Shown here in pieces: positions 11,401-23,264 of a stretch of 64,000 nucleotides of DNA. This DNA is from Phragmites australis (taxonomy: Eukaryota > Streptophyta > Magnoliopsida > Poales > Poaceae). The position numbers were made by a program, and so were the translations under genes. A model generated the notes under the pieces. That model was not told where the DNA came from. It saw only the letters and a program-made list of their open reading frames with translations, and did no database searches. The stretch lies in NCBI RefSeq assembly GCF_958298935.1, contig NC_084941.1, positions 12,188,001-12,252,000 of the forward strand, written 5' to 3'. The first letter of the stretch is position 1. Each line of letters begins with the position of its first letter.

Positions 11401-14400
11401 GCTTGCAATTAATTTACCATAACTAATCATTATGCAATCCTCTTTGTGACCCCACTGGATTGTTACCTGATGCTATTCGTGTCTTACTATGTTGCTTTTG
11501 TAGTTGTTGATATCTGCCATCGTTACCAGAATGTTACAGACCTCAATTTGTATGGTGTCATAAATGCTGAAGCACTAGTGATGGAAGCAATAATGTGCTT
11601 AAGGTCTGCCCCTTCAATTTTTTTTCCATCGTTGCCTCATTCTTTCTCTTATTATTGTATTTATCGAATCATCTGTCTTTTAGGCATATGAAGTCCTTAA
11701 CAATGGGCAAGGGACAATTGGGAGAGGCATTTTTTCATGCTTTGGCTGAGTGCCCATTATTGACTACTTTAACAGTAACTGATGCATCTCTTGGGAGTGG
11801 CATCCAAGAAGTAACTGTTAATCATGATGGATTGCGTGAACTTCAAATTTTGAAGTGCCGTGCACTCAGAATATCTGTCAGGTGAAACTTTTTGGTGCAA
11901 GTACTTTTGTGTACATGTGTTGTCTAGCTAATATATGTTACTTTGTCATCCAGGTGTTCCCAACTTCAAATACTATCTTTGAGGCGAACTGGCATGGCTC
12001 ATGTATCACTCAGCTGTCCTCAGTTGCGTGAATTGGATTTCCAGTCCTGCCACAAGCTTTCTGACACTGCAGTTCGTCAAGCTTCTACAGCTTGTCCGTT
12101 GTTGGCGAAACTAGATATGTCATCTTGTTCCTGTGTTACTGATGAGACACTGCGTGACATAGCTGGTTCGTGTCCAAATCTTTCTGTTCTTGATGCATCT
12201 AACTGCCCGAACATTTCATTTGAGGTTTGTTTTACTCTGCGCTCTGTTTATAATTGTGTCTTTGACGGATTCTGCATATAACTATCAGCACAAGAATGGC
12301 TGACATGTGTTTGTTTTTGTCTGATATGAAGTCGGTGAGGCTTCCAATGTTGATAGACTTGAGTCTGCTAAGTTGTGAAGGAATCACATCTGCTTCCATG
12401 GCTGCAATAGCTTATAGTCGTCTGCTTGAGGTAGTGATTCAGTTTCTTTGGTACTGTTTTGTAAACTTCTTGCTGCAAGAACTAATGGAGCTTCTTTGAT
12501 AATTATTACAGGTTTTGCATCTTGATAATTGCAGTCTGTTGACTTCAGTGTCTTTGGACTTGCCACATCTTAGGAATATAAGTCTTGTGCACTTGCGCAA
12601 GTGAGTAGGGACTGCTTTTGCTTTATATTTGACTTTTTCTTAATTGTTGCTGATATATATATTTTTTTCAATCGTTCTTGTTCGTTATATACTGTCTTAC
12701 AGGTTTGCTGATTTGAATTTGCGAAGTCCTGTGCTTTCTTTCATCAAAGTTTCCAGATGTTCAGCGCTTCATCGTGTTAACATAACATCAAGTGTTCTTC
12801 AGGTCAGCTCTATGTTTTTCTGAAATTTTGTTATGGTACTTATTGATTTATTTAGATACTCTTGAACATTACTGAATGCTGAATTTGTGTGTCTGCAGAA
12901 ATTGGTGCTACAAAAACAAGAGAGCCTATCTAGCTTGACATTGCAATGCCAGAACTTGATTGATGTGGATCTTAGTGACTGTGAATCATTAACGAATGCA
13001 ATTTGTGAAGTTTTTAGTGATGGAGGCGGTTGCCCTATGCTGAGATCATTGATTCTTGACAATTGTGAGGTATGGCTTGTTACATGCACACTTACAAGCT
13101 CCCCTCCCCACCCTAACAACCAACATAATCACAGATGACTGCGACTCTGGCTATCCCTTTGTGCTATAACTCCTACTCCGATCCTAAATATAAGTCCATT
13201 AAGGATTGTTATTGGTCAAACCTTTTAAGCTTTGACCATCAATATCTAAAATCGTATATATTGATAACATAAGATTGATGTTACTAGATTCATCATGAAT
13301 ATTACTTTCATAATATATACCTCTTTCTACTTGAAATAATATATTTCCATAGATATTGCTAGTCAAAGAGTCATATTGGAGACTGTGTCAATGTCCTAAT
13401 GGACTTATATTTGGGATCGGAGGGAATAATGTATTTAGAGAAAACATCTTGCTATTAAATGCATAGAAGCTATAGTATTATTCCATCTTGTTAAACTTTG
13501 GTGTCATTTTGCCATCATTTGATTATTGCATTTAATTTGTGCTTCCTACTATGTTTTCCGTTTTCAAGATGGTAGTGACAATCTGTTTCGTTATACTGAT
13601 GTTATTTTCCTTTTATCACAGAGTTTGAGCATCGTGGAACTGAATAGTAGTTCTTTGGCTAGTCTCTCTCTTGCTGGTTGCCGCTCCATGACATTCCTAA
13701 AACTCTCTTGCCCAAATCTGCAAAACGTGAATCTTGATGGCTGCGATCATCTTGAAAGAGCATCATTTTGCCCGGTAAATCTACCATCGTTTCTTCTGCT
13801 TCTGAAAAATCCCATCCAATCTTTTGTCTAATTGATAACAAATCTAATCTTAACTCTCGTAAACCAAATAATCTCCCAATAAGGAGGCTTGTCCCTAAGC
13901 CATCGCACACTGTTCAAGTGAACAGTACCCCTGACACAAACTTCCGCATGAAAAAATGATGAAAGGATGCCAGTTGTTCATTATTGAGCTTGCAATTTGA
14001 TTTATTGGATTACACTCATGCAAGGTAATCTGTACTTGCTCGGCCACCTAATTAACTTTGTAATGAGTATACTGGCATTGGCATTCTACTCAGCCTTGTA
14101 ACCGGTTTTCTCTATTTGAAAAAAAATGGATTCTATAGATGTGTTTATTTGTATAGCTTACAGACATCTATTGCATCTCTTTTGATGTATGTAGACTTGA
14201 AACTAAACAATTATGGACAATGAATGCTAGAATGATCAAAATAGAAGTCATAAGACCATCTCCAACGGTTTCCTTTCAGGGTTCAGAATCCCTTCATGAC
14301 GGGATTTTCGTTCCCTTCAGCGCTCCAACGGTTTCCCTTCACGGTTCCCGTCACGAAGGGATTCCCAGGGTCATTCCTTCCAGGACGGGATTTTCTCTCC

Positions 14401-17058
14401 TTTCCCTTCGCGATTCCCCTCGAAGGGAAGCTGTTGGAGATGAGAGGAAATAAAGGGAATAAGAACGGGGAAGTGAATCAGGAAGGGAACGAAATGAAGG
14501 GAATATGGTTGGAGATGGTCTAACATCTGAACACTAATGAACCTAGAAAGCTGTATTCTTATGTCGATGACCCAACATGCCTTGTAAATCAAATTGCAAG
14601 CCCAATAATGGAGCAGTTGCGCGAATAAACCCTTGAAACCTGTTAACTACCCGGTTTTTGCAATACTCATAACCAGTGAGGAGAGTGGACCTAGTAAGAG
14701 TAAGCAAGTGATTTGGCAGGCTACAAGACCTGTTTTAGAACATTGCACTAAGTATATGGTAGTAATCTTCCTAATCTACACCCATGCACTATGAACATGT
14801 TTAAATGGCCACCCCTTCTCCCTGCAAGCCTGTCAAGTTACTGTTTTAGGCTCCATCAAGAGGCAGTTTGTTGGATTCTGACACTTGCATTGCCCTCCCT
14901 CCCCCTCCCCCTCCCCCCTTCTCTCTCTCAGATGTAGGTCAAACTCCGCCACTGCTGGTATACAAAGGGTAGTTAGGTCTTTCTGCTTGTTCTGAAACTG
15001 AGATATAGATGGAAAGCAAATACTGAAGCACAGAATATTTAGATAAACTCAAATAAAGAAGTAATTTGAGTACTTGACCTTTTTAATTTCTTACATAAAT
15101 CAGTATTTGTGTACATTCTAACATTGTCTTCTTTTGTAGGTTGGCCTTGAATCCCTAAATCTTGGAATTTGTCCAAAATTGAGTGTTCTACAAATCGAGG
15201 CACCAAATATGTTTATATTGGAGCTGAAGGGTTGCGGTGTGCTTTCCCAGGCTTCTATCAATTGCCCTTGCTTGACATCTTTAGATGCCTCTTTCTGCAG
15301 GTTGTGCCATACGTCCAAAATTTCTACTATACATCATTAGTTAATACTGTACTTATCTGTTGCTGTACTCTACTTTCTTTTGCATGTTCAGGCAGCTTGT
15401 GGATGATTCACTGTCTTGTATGGCAGAGACATGCCCTCTGATGGAACATCTTATCTTGTCGTCATGTCTATCCATTGGCATTGATGGATTGTCCTCCTTG
15501 CATTGCCTTCATAAGCTGACCTTGCTTGACCTGTCCTACACATTTCTAATCAACTTAAAGCCTGTTTTTGACAGTTGTCCACAGTTAAAGGTAGGCTTGA
15601 TTTGTTACTGTTTAAAACATTTTTGTTGCAGATATTGGTGTTTAGTAACAAATGAAAGTCTTGTTGAAATGGATTTGCCATTGTTGTAAATTTAGCAGTT
15701 ATTATTTGGAAATTATACCATGTGGCCTATGTATTTATTCATATGTGGACATAGCACTGTTTTATGTTTTAATATAGTTTTCATACGATGCAATATTTTA
15801 TGGAAGAACACAAAATGAGTAATGATATTGTTCCTTTATGATTGGAGTACTATGAGAGTTAATTTTTATTATCTTTCCTTTCTAATATTTTGAGGGTTTG
15901 ACGGTATCTCCTTTCTTTGGCAGGTCCTAAAACTCTCTGCCTGCAAGTATCTCAGTGACTCATCGTTAGATGCCCTCTACCGAGATGGTGCTCTTCCGAT
16001 GCTTGTTGAGTTAGATCTGTCCTACGCATCCATTGGGCAGACTTCGATAGAAGATCTTCTTGCATGTTGTACAAATTTGGTTAATGTGAACTTGAACGGA
16101 TGTACAAACTTGCAAGAATTGGTGTGCGGATCAGATGATTGCAGTTCTGTTGATATGGCAGTTGACTTTTGCCCCCCTGATTCTGCACCAGTGAAGAGTG
16201 AAGAGGTCAGTGGGCGATCTGGTCGTTTGCTTGAAGTTCTCAATTGTACCGGATGTCCAAATATTAAGAAAGTTGTTATTCCTTCAATGGCAAACTATCT
16301 ACATTTGTCCAAAATCAATCTTAATCTGTCATCGAACTTGAAGGAAGTGGATTTGATGTGCTCCAATCTTTACATTTTAAACTTGAGGTAATATCGATGT
16401 GCATGTCTGCACTTCCCATTAGTATCCATGCAGCATTTTTTTTATTTATAGCATTTACTTCTATTTTTTCAGCAACTGTAGCTCATTGGAGGTTCTGAAG
16501 CTTGATTGCCCAAGATTGACCAATCTCCAACTTCTGGTACTTTTCTTCATGCAACATTAAAGAATGTGTTGAAATTATTGACTGGCATGATTAGCTTCCG
16601 TATGAGACGAATGGATTGATGCTAGTTGTGTTCTCTGTTACATTAATATTAGTTCATTGCATCAATTGCCTGAGTTTAAGCGCTTGGTTTGGATCTCTTG
16701 GTTTCATTAATTAATAAGTTCCACGCAATGTTGGGCATGTACTGTTTGTCGCAATATACTTAGTCTACTGTTGCATATACTTAACTGATAGTGTCACTCT
16801 CACAGGCATGCACCATGTTGCAAGAGGAGGAACTAGAATCTGCAATATCCCTCTGTAGTGCGTTGGAGATCCTTAATGTACACTCTTGTCCAAAGGTAAG
16901 CTATCATTTTTTGTGCACTAGTTCAATCCTGTGTGTTGTGTTTAAATTTCGTCTCCTAAATAGCCCAAGTTTGTGCACAGATCAATGCTTCGGATTTTGG
17001 CAGGCTCCACAGGGTTTGTCCCAGTCTCAAGCGCATCCAGAGCAGCCTTATTGCATAA
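8493..17058 (+). CDS. FBL15: F-box/LRR-repeat protein 15 (SLOMO-like)
   Basis: A predicted substrate adaptor of an SCF ubiquitin ligase. Seventeen exons keep frame throughout: 8493-8887, 10636-10906, 11005-11137, 11504-11603, 11684-11881, 11954-12224, 12332-12430, 12512-12600, 12703-12802, 12899-13069, 13622-13774, 15140-15300, 15392-15590, 15924-16387, 16473-16536, 16806-16895, 16981-17058 (1011 aa). An acidic, low-complexity N-terminus precedes an F-box at about residues 214-258 (LSDDLLHL, then FSFLGQKDLCRAGVSCKQW). About 18-20 Cys-rich leucine repeats follow (LRELDFQSCHKLSD, VDLSDCESL, LDLSYTFL). Length and order match Arabidopsis At4g33210 (SLOW MOTION, 990 aa), which affects plastochron and auxin homeostasis; that role is carried over by homology. 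The start is the first in-frame ATG. No frameshift or stop was seen, so it looks intact. Confidence 0.93.
9460..9570. repeat. 58-bp tandem duplication in FBL15 intron 1
   Basis: Two copies of a unit starting cgttattcttttttt and ending catttatgctgcatcag lie head to tail (9460 and 9518). They differ mainly in the length of the T run. It lies wholly inside the first intron. Confidence 0.85.
13169..13426. mobile_element. Stowaway-like MITE in FBL15 intron 10
   Basis: The ends are near-perfect inverted repeats of about 30 bp (ccgatcctaaatataagtcc on the left, ggacttatatttgggatcgg on the right). TA dinucleotides flank the 258-bp element at 13167-13168 and 13427-13428. Length, TA target site and the CTCC..CCG terminus fit the Tc1/mariner-derived Stowaway class. 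Confidence 0.88.
14254..14520. mobile_element. Tourist-like (PIF/Harbinger) MITE in FBL15 intron 11
   Basis: The termini GACCATCTCCAACGG and (complement of the right end) GACCATCTCCAACC are inverted repeats. The 3-bp target duplication TAA is present on both sides (14251-14253 and 14521-14523). At 267 bp with a TAA/TTA target it fits a Tourist MITE. The interior repeats cggtttccttt-type strings. Confidence 0.9.
14890..14930. repeat. Polypyrimidine (CCCT/CT) simple repeat in FBL15 intron 11
   Basis: A run of ccctccctccccctcccc grading into ctctctctc. It is a microsatellite in intron sequence; no function is implied. Confidence 0.8.
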
Positions 17059-18340
17059 TATTATGCAGCCCCCATATAAAGGGGTGTGCTATTCATGCAA
17101 AATAGCCTTTTGCTATATCTTGTCCCTTGGTGGACATGAGCAACTCTAGTTCAGATTTGAAAAAACAAAACAAAAAAGCCCTCCATGGCACTCTTGTACA
17201 TAGTACCACAGCATCGCCAGTATATTGCATGGCAGCATATATTAGGAGCCAGGGAGTTATGCGAGCCTATTTCACCAGTTGATTCATGTCCGGTAATAAG
17301 TATCTTAGCTTCTGTTGTGTTGTAACTAAAAAACCGTTTGTTTGTTTGTTTGTTTGTTTGTATTCCATGTAATTGGACCGATGGAGCAAGCAAATGTGTA
17401 CTATGGTTTATATGCGTTAATAATATATCCTGTTTGGATCTGAATTGGGAATTACTGGATGCTGCTTGATTGGTGATCTGGTGTGTGGTTTTGTATAGCT
17501 CCCTTGTTTCCAGAGCAGTGCAGTTTATGATCGCTCTCAGACTCGGTGTAACACTAGTGGTACTCTTGCATCATGGGTCCTTGGGAGTTGACAGTGCAAC
17601 TGTGCAAGGGAGCCAAGATGCTGAACTTTAATGAAGTAACCTCACAACCTGCCATTTCTTTACTTGCCGATCTGTGTTTCTGGTCCCTCGAATCTCGTTG
17701 CTTGATGTAGGTCAGCAGGTTTCTGTTGCTTGCTGTAGGTCAGCCGTCAAGATAGCGCCATGAGGTGAATGTGTGCTGTGCTGCTATCTTCGACGAAATG
17801 TGTGTCTAGTTTCTCGCATCTCTGTTCGCTCGCTGCTTGCCCATGAGCCATGGATTCGTGTTGTGTACTTGGTGGGTACGCAGAACGGGAAAAGAGGCGT
17901 CTACCCGTCCAAAGTCTAATGGAGCAAATTTGCTAGTACGTACTTACAACCTTAATGTAGGCCCGCTTGCATGACAATGCTAGCTGCCACTGGTGTTTGT
18001 AGATCCGGCGGGAACTACACGCAGTATCAGGAGATCATTTCGATCCTACTCATCGATGAGAAAGAAAGAAGAGAAGGTCAGTTAACTCTGCTGAACATCG
18101 TTATTGCTTTACATCTGAAAGAAGTAATACGCATCTCTGATACGTATGTTTTTCTTTTCCCATGATGATGGGATTCAGATGCATCTATTCCAGCTGCACT
18201 TACCCATATCTAGTTTGCACTAGGGTCCAAACTGCTTTGTACACCTTTTCACAAATAAAGGTTCATAGTTTTTCAATTAGCACGAGAGCAATCGGTTGAC
18301 TTATACTCAGTTTCTCAATTAATGCAGCAAGCTAAGATAA
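17059..18340 (+). other. FBL15 3' UTR and downstream intergenic DNA
   Basis: The first part is presumably the 3' UTR. It holds a (gttt)n microsatellite at about 17335-17362 and AT-rich stretches (ttaataatatatcc near 17416) that could serve as polyadenylation signals. No further gene was found before the retrotransposon at 18341. Confidence 0.45.
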
Positions 18341-19281
18341 TGTTGGAACCTTTTGTAAGCCTTTGACCATTGGAATGGGCAATGTGAGAAACACTCATTA
18401 AAGAGGGAATCGTGCATTGTAATTAATGTCACCCGTATTTTCGGTTATAGTGGGGGGTTTGAGGAGTTTTTATAGGTCGTATCTAACCACTCTTTGTTAC
18501 AATGTACTACATTCGTTCTCTTTTACTTGTTGTTTAGGACATCAACACGATCTCCAACAAGCATGTTTGACTATTAATTTTGACAACTACATTTTGGTAA
18601 AAGTTGATAAAAATTAGATGATGTTAAAGTATTTTTCATGATAAATTCACTATTATCATTCTCATGTGCCAAATCATAATAGTTTTGTGTATATTAGTAG
18701 TCAAAGTTTTTAAAGTTTAACTGCGCGCATTTTAGGACGACATCTATTTGGGAACGAAGGTAGTACAATAATACCCCTCTAACTGCTACATTCATGGCAT
18801 ATTCGAGGGCAATGCAGTATTATTTCTAAGTACATTTGCCCTATTTACAATTATACCCTTATGGGTCCTCGGTTGCCAGCATCGGTTTCGCCTCCGTCAC
18901 ACTCCCGAAGGTCTACGACCAATGGCACCTTCGGGGTACCCTCAGTTGTCTTCGTCACAACACCATGCGATGGTCTTCGCCTTGCCTCCGAAGGCTCATT
19001 GAGGTCTTCGCTCGCGATGACACCTCTAGCATCCCTTTGGTCAATTCCCTTGCGAAGCCCAACGGAGATCTTCGGTCAACTTCTGAAGGCCTGTCAATGG
19101 CTTCGCCGATACCCCGTCATCCGGACACACTTTGATGGCGCCAATCGTCTACAAAGTACCTTCAACAAATCCGAAGGGTTCCTGCAACATGTCGAACCCA
19201 CAACAACCGTAAGTTGTTAGTAATCAGTGGTCGCAGAGTTTGACCCTTTTCCGAAGGGGCCTGTGAAACCATCCCGCAACA
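18341..19281 (-). repeat. 3' LTR of the Tat-like element (left copy, with MITE)
   Basis: It starts TGTTGGAACC and ends CCGCAACA. It matches the right LTR along its length (ttaatgtcacccgt, ttcggttacagt-type string, cgaaggtctacg) except for one 257-bp block that is absent from the right copy. That block is a Stowaway MITE. Confidence 0.9.
18507..18763. mobile_element. Stowaway MITE inserted in the left LTR
   Basis: The termini CTACATTCGTTCTC and (complement) CTACCTTCGTTCCC are inverted repeats, flanked by TA. The right LTR, which lacks the block, reads straight through the empty site (tgtacaataat), so both the insertion and its TA target are proven by comparison within this window. Confidence 0.92.
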
Positions 19282-19793
19282 GCAGCCCCCCCCCCAACGA
19301 GCAAGGCTCTTCTTCGATGGGCCGGACCTATGAACTAAGTGGTAGCACCGAACACCGTCCCCTTCGGCCTGTCGAAGGACTCTCAGCCTAAGGTTTTCCT
19401 TCAGTGAAGGAGCCCCCTTTTTGCGTCCGGTCAGTATAACTTTGTGCTCATAGCATTTTCTAGCGAAATGGCTCAAGTTTTGAGGCTTCTTTTATGTGAT
19501 CTGTTTTGCATTAACTACCATAAAGGAGACGGTTTGATCCCGAATGGACGCATTAACTGCCGCTAGTGATGGCTCAGATCTCAAACCGACGCTTTAACTA
19601 CCATAAAGAAGGCACTTTGGACCCCGAATTGATGTATTTTCACCTAGCCTTAGACTTTTTACCACTATATATTTCACCCCTAGGGTTATTTTCACCGTGA
19701 ACTCCGTTGCTTCAATCTTTCCTGTACAACTCTTTCACCCTGCACGAAGGCATCTGCAACCCTTCGCACACACAATCTAGATAGCTTAACACG

Positions 19794-22036
19794 ATGGCTC
19801 CAAAGAGCAAGTTTGGTAGGCCGAAGATATATTGGATTGGACGATCTAAGGTTGATGACGAAGCCTTAGCTGGACTGATCGAGGAAAGCCTTAATTGCGA
19901 TGTCTCCAAGGTCAGGCTCCTGAAAGACCAGGAGTTTCCTACACCGGAAGAAGACGAAGCCGTTGTGTTCGTGGACTACTTTCTTGCCGGGCTTCGCCTT
20001 CCATGCAACGAGATTGTCCCAAAGGTTCTGAAAATGTTCGAAGTCTTCCTTCATCAGTTGACACCGAACACCATCGTACGACTCATTCTCTTCGCCTGGG
20101 CGACATAGTGAAAGGGAGAGAAGGCCTTGGCCAGAGCCTTCGTTGTAGCTCACTAGCTCGACCACCAGTCAAAGCCAATCTTCAAAGATGGCATGCAAAA
20201 CGAGGTCCACTATGGGTATGTCAACTTTACCTACTGACCTAGCCTGACGATGCCTGTCGTGGCCTACAAGAATAAGTGGCCAAAGGACTAGACGCAATGG
20301 TGGTTCTACCACAAGGTGGACAAAAAGGAGTACCTTGTATCCAAGTGCTAAGAGTACAAAGGGGACCGAGCCCCAGATGTGCCATTGAAACACTCCCAGC
20401 GGGCGGCCTTTGAGGCATTCACAAGGTGTGCGAGGTACTTGAGTACACGTGACCTCGCCGAAAAGTTCGTGGTAGCTGGGGTGTGGCCCTTGAGCGAAGG
20501 GTGGTCCATCTTGTGCTTTGGCTCAAAAGGACTAGAGGGACTCTGTCGCCCCCAACTTGATGTTAGAGGGTTTATCGGTATGTTCACTGAGCCCTTCTTT
20601 TTTATTGTTCTTCCATTCTTTACCGTTCTTATGTTTTGCCTCGTGTAAAAGATTTGATAGTAGGTGAGGTAGAAGCTGAAGCTATGCTTCTTGTAGGGAA
20701 ATTCACGTAAGCTGAGGCTCAAATCTGCGCCAAACAGGCCCTCGACCATTGACTCAACCATATTTTTGAGCTACGAGGACTCGCTTACCAGGATAGGCCA
20801 AAGCTGTCCAGGTCCTCAACGTGTCATGCCGAAGGTGGTCGATCTTCAAATGCTAACATCGACGAAGCCTCTACCACTAAAGTTCAGTGGAAAAGAAAAA
20901 ATGAGGACCCTCCGGCTCAAGGAGCTAGAAAGAAGAAAGCGCTGGCCCTAAAGAAAAGGCCTCGCCCAATGACCTTCGATGATTTAGGAGTTGAAGAAGA
21001 TCTCGAGGGTTCCGAAGCCATTCCTGGATTACCCTTCGATAGGCGCCCCCAAAGGATGTACCAAAAGTCCCTGTATCTTCGCAGAAGTATGCTACTACTG
21101 CGCAAGTGAATCTCACCCCCTCTTGCTCAGCGATGATGAGGAAAACAAGCCGTTGGACCAGCAAGTTGCTACGGGACTAGCGGCAGAAGAAATGGAGAAA
21201 ACCGACGATCCTAAAGATGTCGAAGGAGCAGGAATTGAGTCATCTCCAGCTCTACCTCTAGCTCCAGCTCAACCGAAGCTAACAGAGCCACATAAATCGA
21301 AGAAGAGGGGAACGTTCCACCACCTTGACCCGTCATGCTAGCAAGGATCTCATGTCTATTAGCACCTCACATGATGCTAAGGTAATCGATATCGAAGCAT
21401 TCAAGATTGCTTTGTTTGAACTGAGTTTCGGGAAGGTGAAAGATGCAAAGAAAATATGCAACAGTCTCGTCCTTTCCGAGCTTGAGATATAACTGGTGTG
21501 AAAACCTGCCTCTAAACTCATAAACGCCTTGAACGAGGCGGCTGCAAAGGTATTTTGACTTTTCATTAGGCTATCCTTCGCATGTTCATTCTTATATTGT
21601 TGTACTATCACAGGTTATGCTTCTCTCCCACGCTTTGCGCAATCAAGCGGAGTAGGCAGAGGGTCGCACGAAGGGCGCGGAGACCTTAAAGGTCATGTAT
21701 CTTGTGCGGATGGAAGAAGCCGAGGCCAAGCAAAAGGATTATGTTTGGCAAATAAAGGAGGCTGTTTTGCACTCGCAAGAGCTTGAAAAAAAAGTGGCCA
21801 TTCTTCGCTCGGGTACGCGAGACCTTGAACAAAAGGTAATGACCCTTCACACAAGCATTGAGGAATCCGAAGCGAGCGTGTCAGAGCTTCGAGCTCTTTA
21901 CGATGTTGAAAAAGCTGAAAACCAACAGCTGCACGAAGCATTGCAAGAGGCAAAGCAATTCTCATGCGATGCCGTTAAAGAGCGGGTCGAGGTCCTAGAG
22001 CCAAGGGGGGTCAAGGCTAGTGAAGCTATGAGCTAG
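19794..22036 (+). pseudogene. Opposite-strand extra ORF (aORF) of the Tat-like element
   Basis: The first open stretch starts at ATG 19794 (MAPKSKFGRP) and contains LRLPCNEIVPKVLK and HQLTPNTIVR. This resembles the domain catalogued as 'putative gypsy type transposon' (PF04195) found in grass Tat elements. Several stops follow. Similarity resumes at 20379-20560 (REGION with KHSQRAAFEAFTRCARYLST and GVWPLSEGW), and a heptad-rich coiled coil lies at about 21695-22010 (EKKVAILRSGTRDLEQKV). It runs opposite to gag-pol, between integrase and the 3' LTR. A TATATA box at 19665, about 130 bp upstream of the ATG, could have driven it. Its function is unknown in the family; here it is disrupted. Confidence 0.75.
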
Positions 22037-22052
22037 AATCTTGAAATACTAG

Positions 22053-22266
22053 GTGAAGCGTCGATAGAAAAACTCCATCCCCCCTGACTTTCAACTCGCA
22101 GGGACCTTCGACTGTAACGTGCGTGAAGCGTCGATCAAAAAACACCGCCCCCTTCCCCTGACTTTCAAGCCACAGGGGCCTTCGGCTGCAACGTGCGCGA
22201 AGCGTCGATCAAAAAATGTTGTCCCCTCGACTTTCACGCTGCAGGGAACTTCGGCATTCATAGTAC
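22053..22266. repeat. Three-copy tandem repeat (70-74 bp) in the 3' untranslated part of the Tat-like element
   Basis: Units begin g(t/c)gaagcgtcgat(c/a)aaaaa at 22053, 22123 and 22197. Each continues through a gactttca box and agggaccttcg or similar. Downstream, 22360-22960 also has looser recurring phrases (agcccttgtcttttg, ttttgtcttaaggtc). A repeat-rich region between pol and the 3' LTR is known for Tat/Ogre-type elements. Confidence 0.8.
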
Positions 22267-23264
22267 ATTTGCTTATACATTTTTATTCGAATGCCGCATG
22301 CATATTGACGAAAATGTGGTTTTTGCATTTCTATGCAATTTGAGCGTTACTTCAATTTCATTGGTACTGAAGTGTGTAGCCCTCACTTTGGCTTCCTTTT
22401 CTTTCTTATCTTTGAAATCAAGGAGTTTGTCTTGTTTGCTTTGCTTTAAGGTAAAGCAACACTTTGACTATTCCCTTTTGATTGTCTGCTTTGACTTCGG
22501 TGCAAATCTAGTACGCTCAGGTCCCTACTTTTTACTATATGAAGAGTTGATTAATCTTCTGAGCGGGGGCAAGCACTCATAGCCCTTGTCTTTTGTTCCG
22601 AGTCATGAGGTGTGCTGCCTTTTGTCTTAAGGTCTAGCGACACCTTAACTTTTACTTGTGAAGGTACTTAGCCTGCGATTGGTTTAGCAACACTTCATCT
22701 TTATATCTCTGAAAGTCTGTTTTGACTTTGATGTGGGGCTGGCACTCTTAGCCCTGTCTTTCTTTATGATCTGAAGGCATGTTTTGGCCTTCGACGCGAG
22801 GATAGTCTCTCTTAGCTCTCGTCTTTTGTTTCGAGAGGTGTGTTGTCTTTTGTCTTAAGGTCAAGCAACACTTCGGATTTTCTTGAGGGTGCATACTCGT
22901 CTTTAAGTTGAAGGGCAAGGTGTTAGGCACACTAATGTTCTTTACTTTGATTTTTCCTTGGCTGGCTGTGGCCCACTTTGCTTCGTCAATTAGTGTGCAT
23001 TCTTCAATCGAAGGCTTGCACCACTTCGACAATGAATTATGCAGCAATTCAGTAGGAGTATATGCTTTCTAAGGGGTTACTTTTTATTGTCATAATGGTT
23101 TATAAAGGTGCCCACCTCATTAAAAACCTCAAACCCTAGCGAAGGGTTCGCCCTGTGAGAAAAAGAATACAACACCTGTACATGAATTGAAATGCTAAAT
23201 ATAAAAATGCATGAAAGTAAAGTACTTCACCAACTACTACGAAGGTCTCTCTCGATATCTTCGA

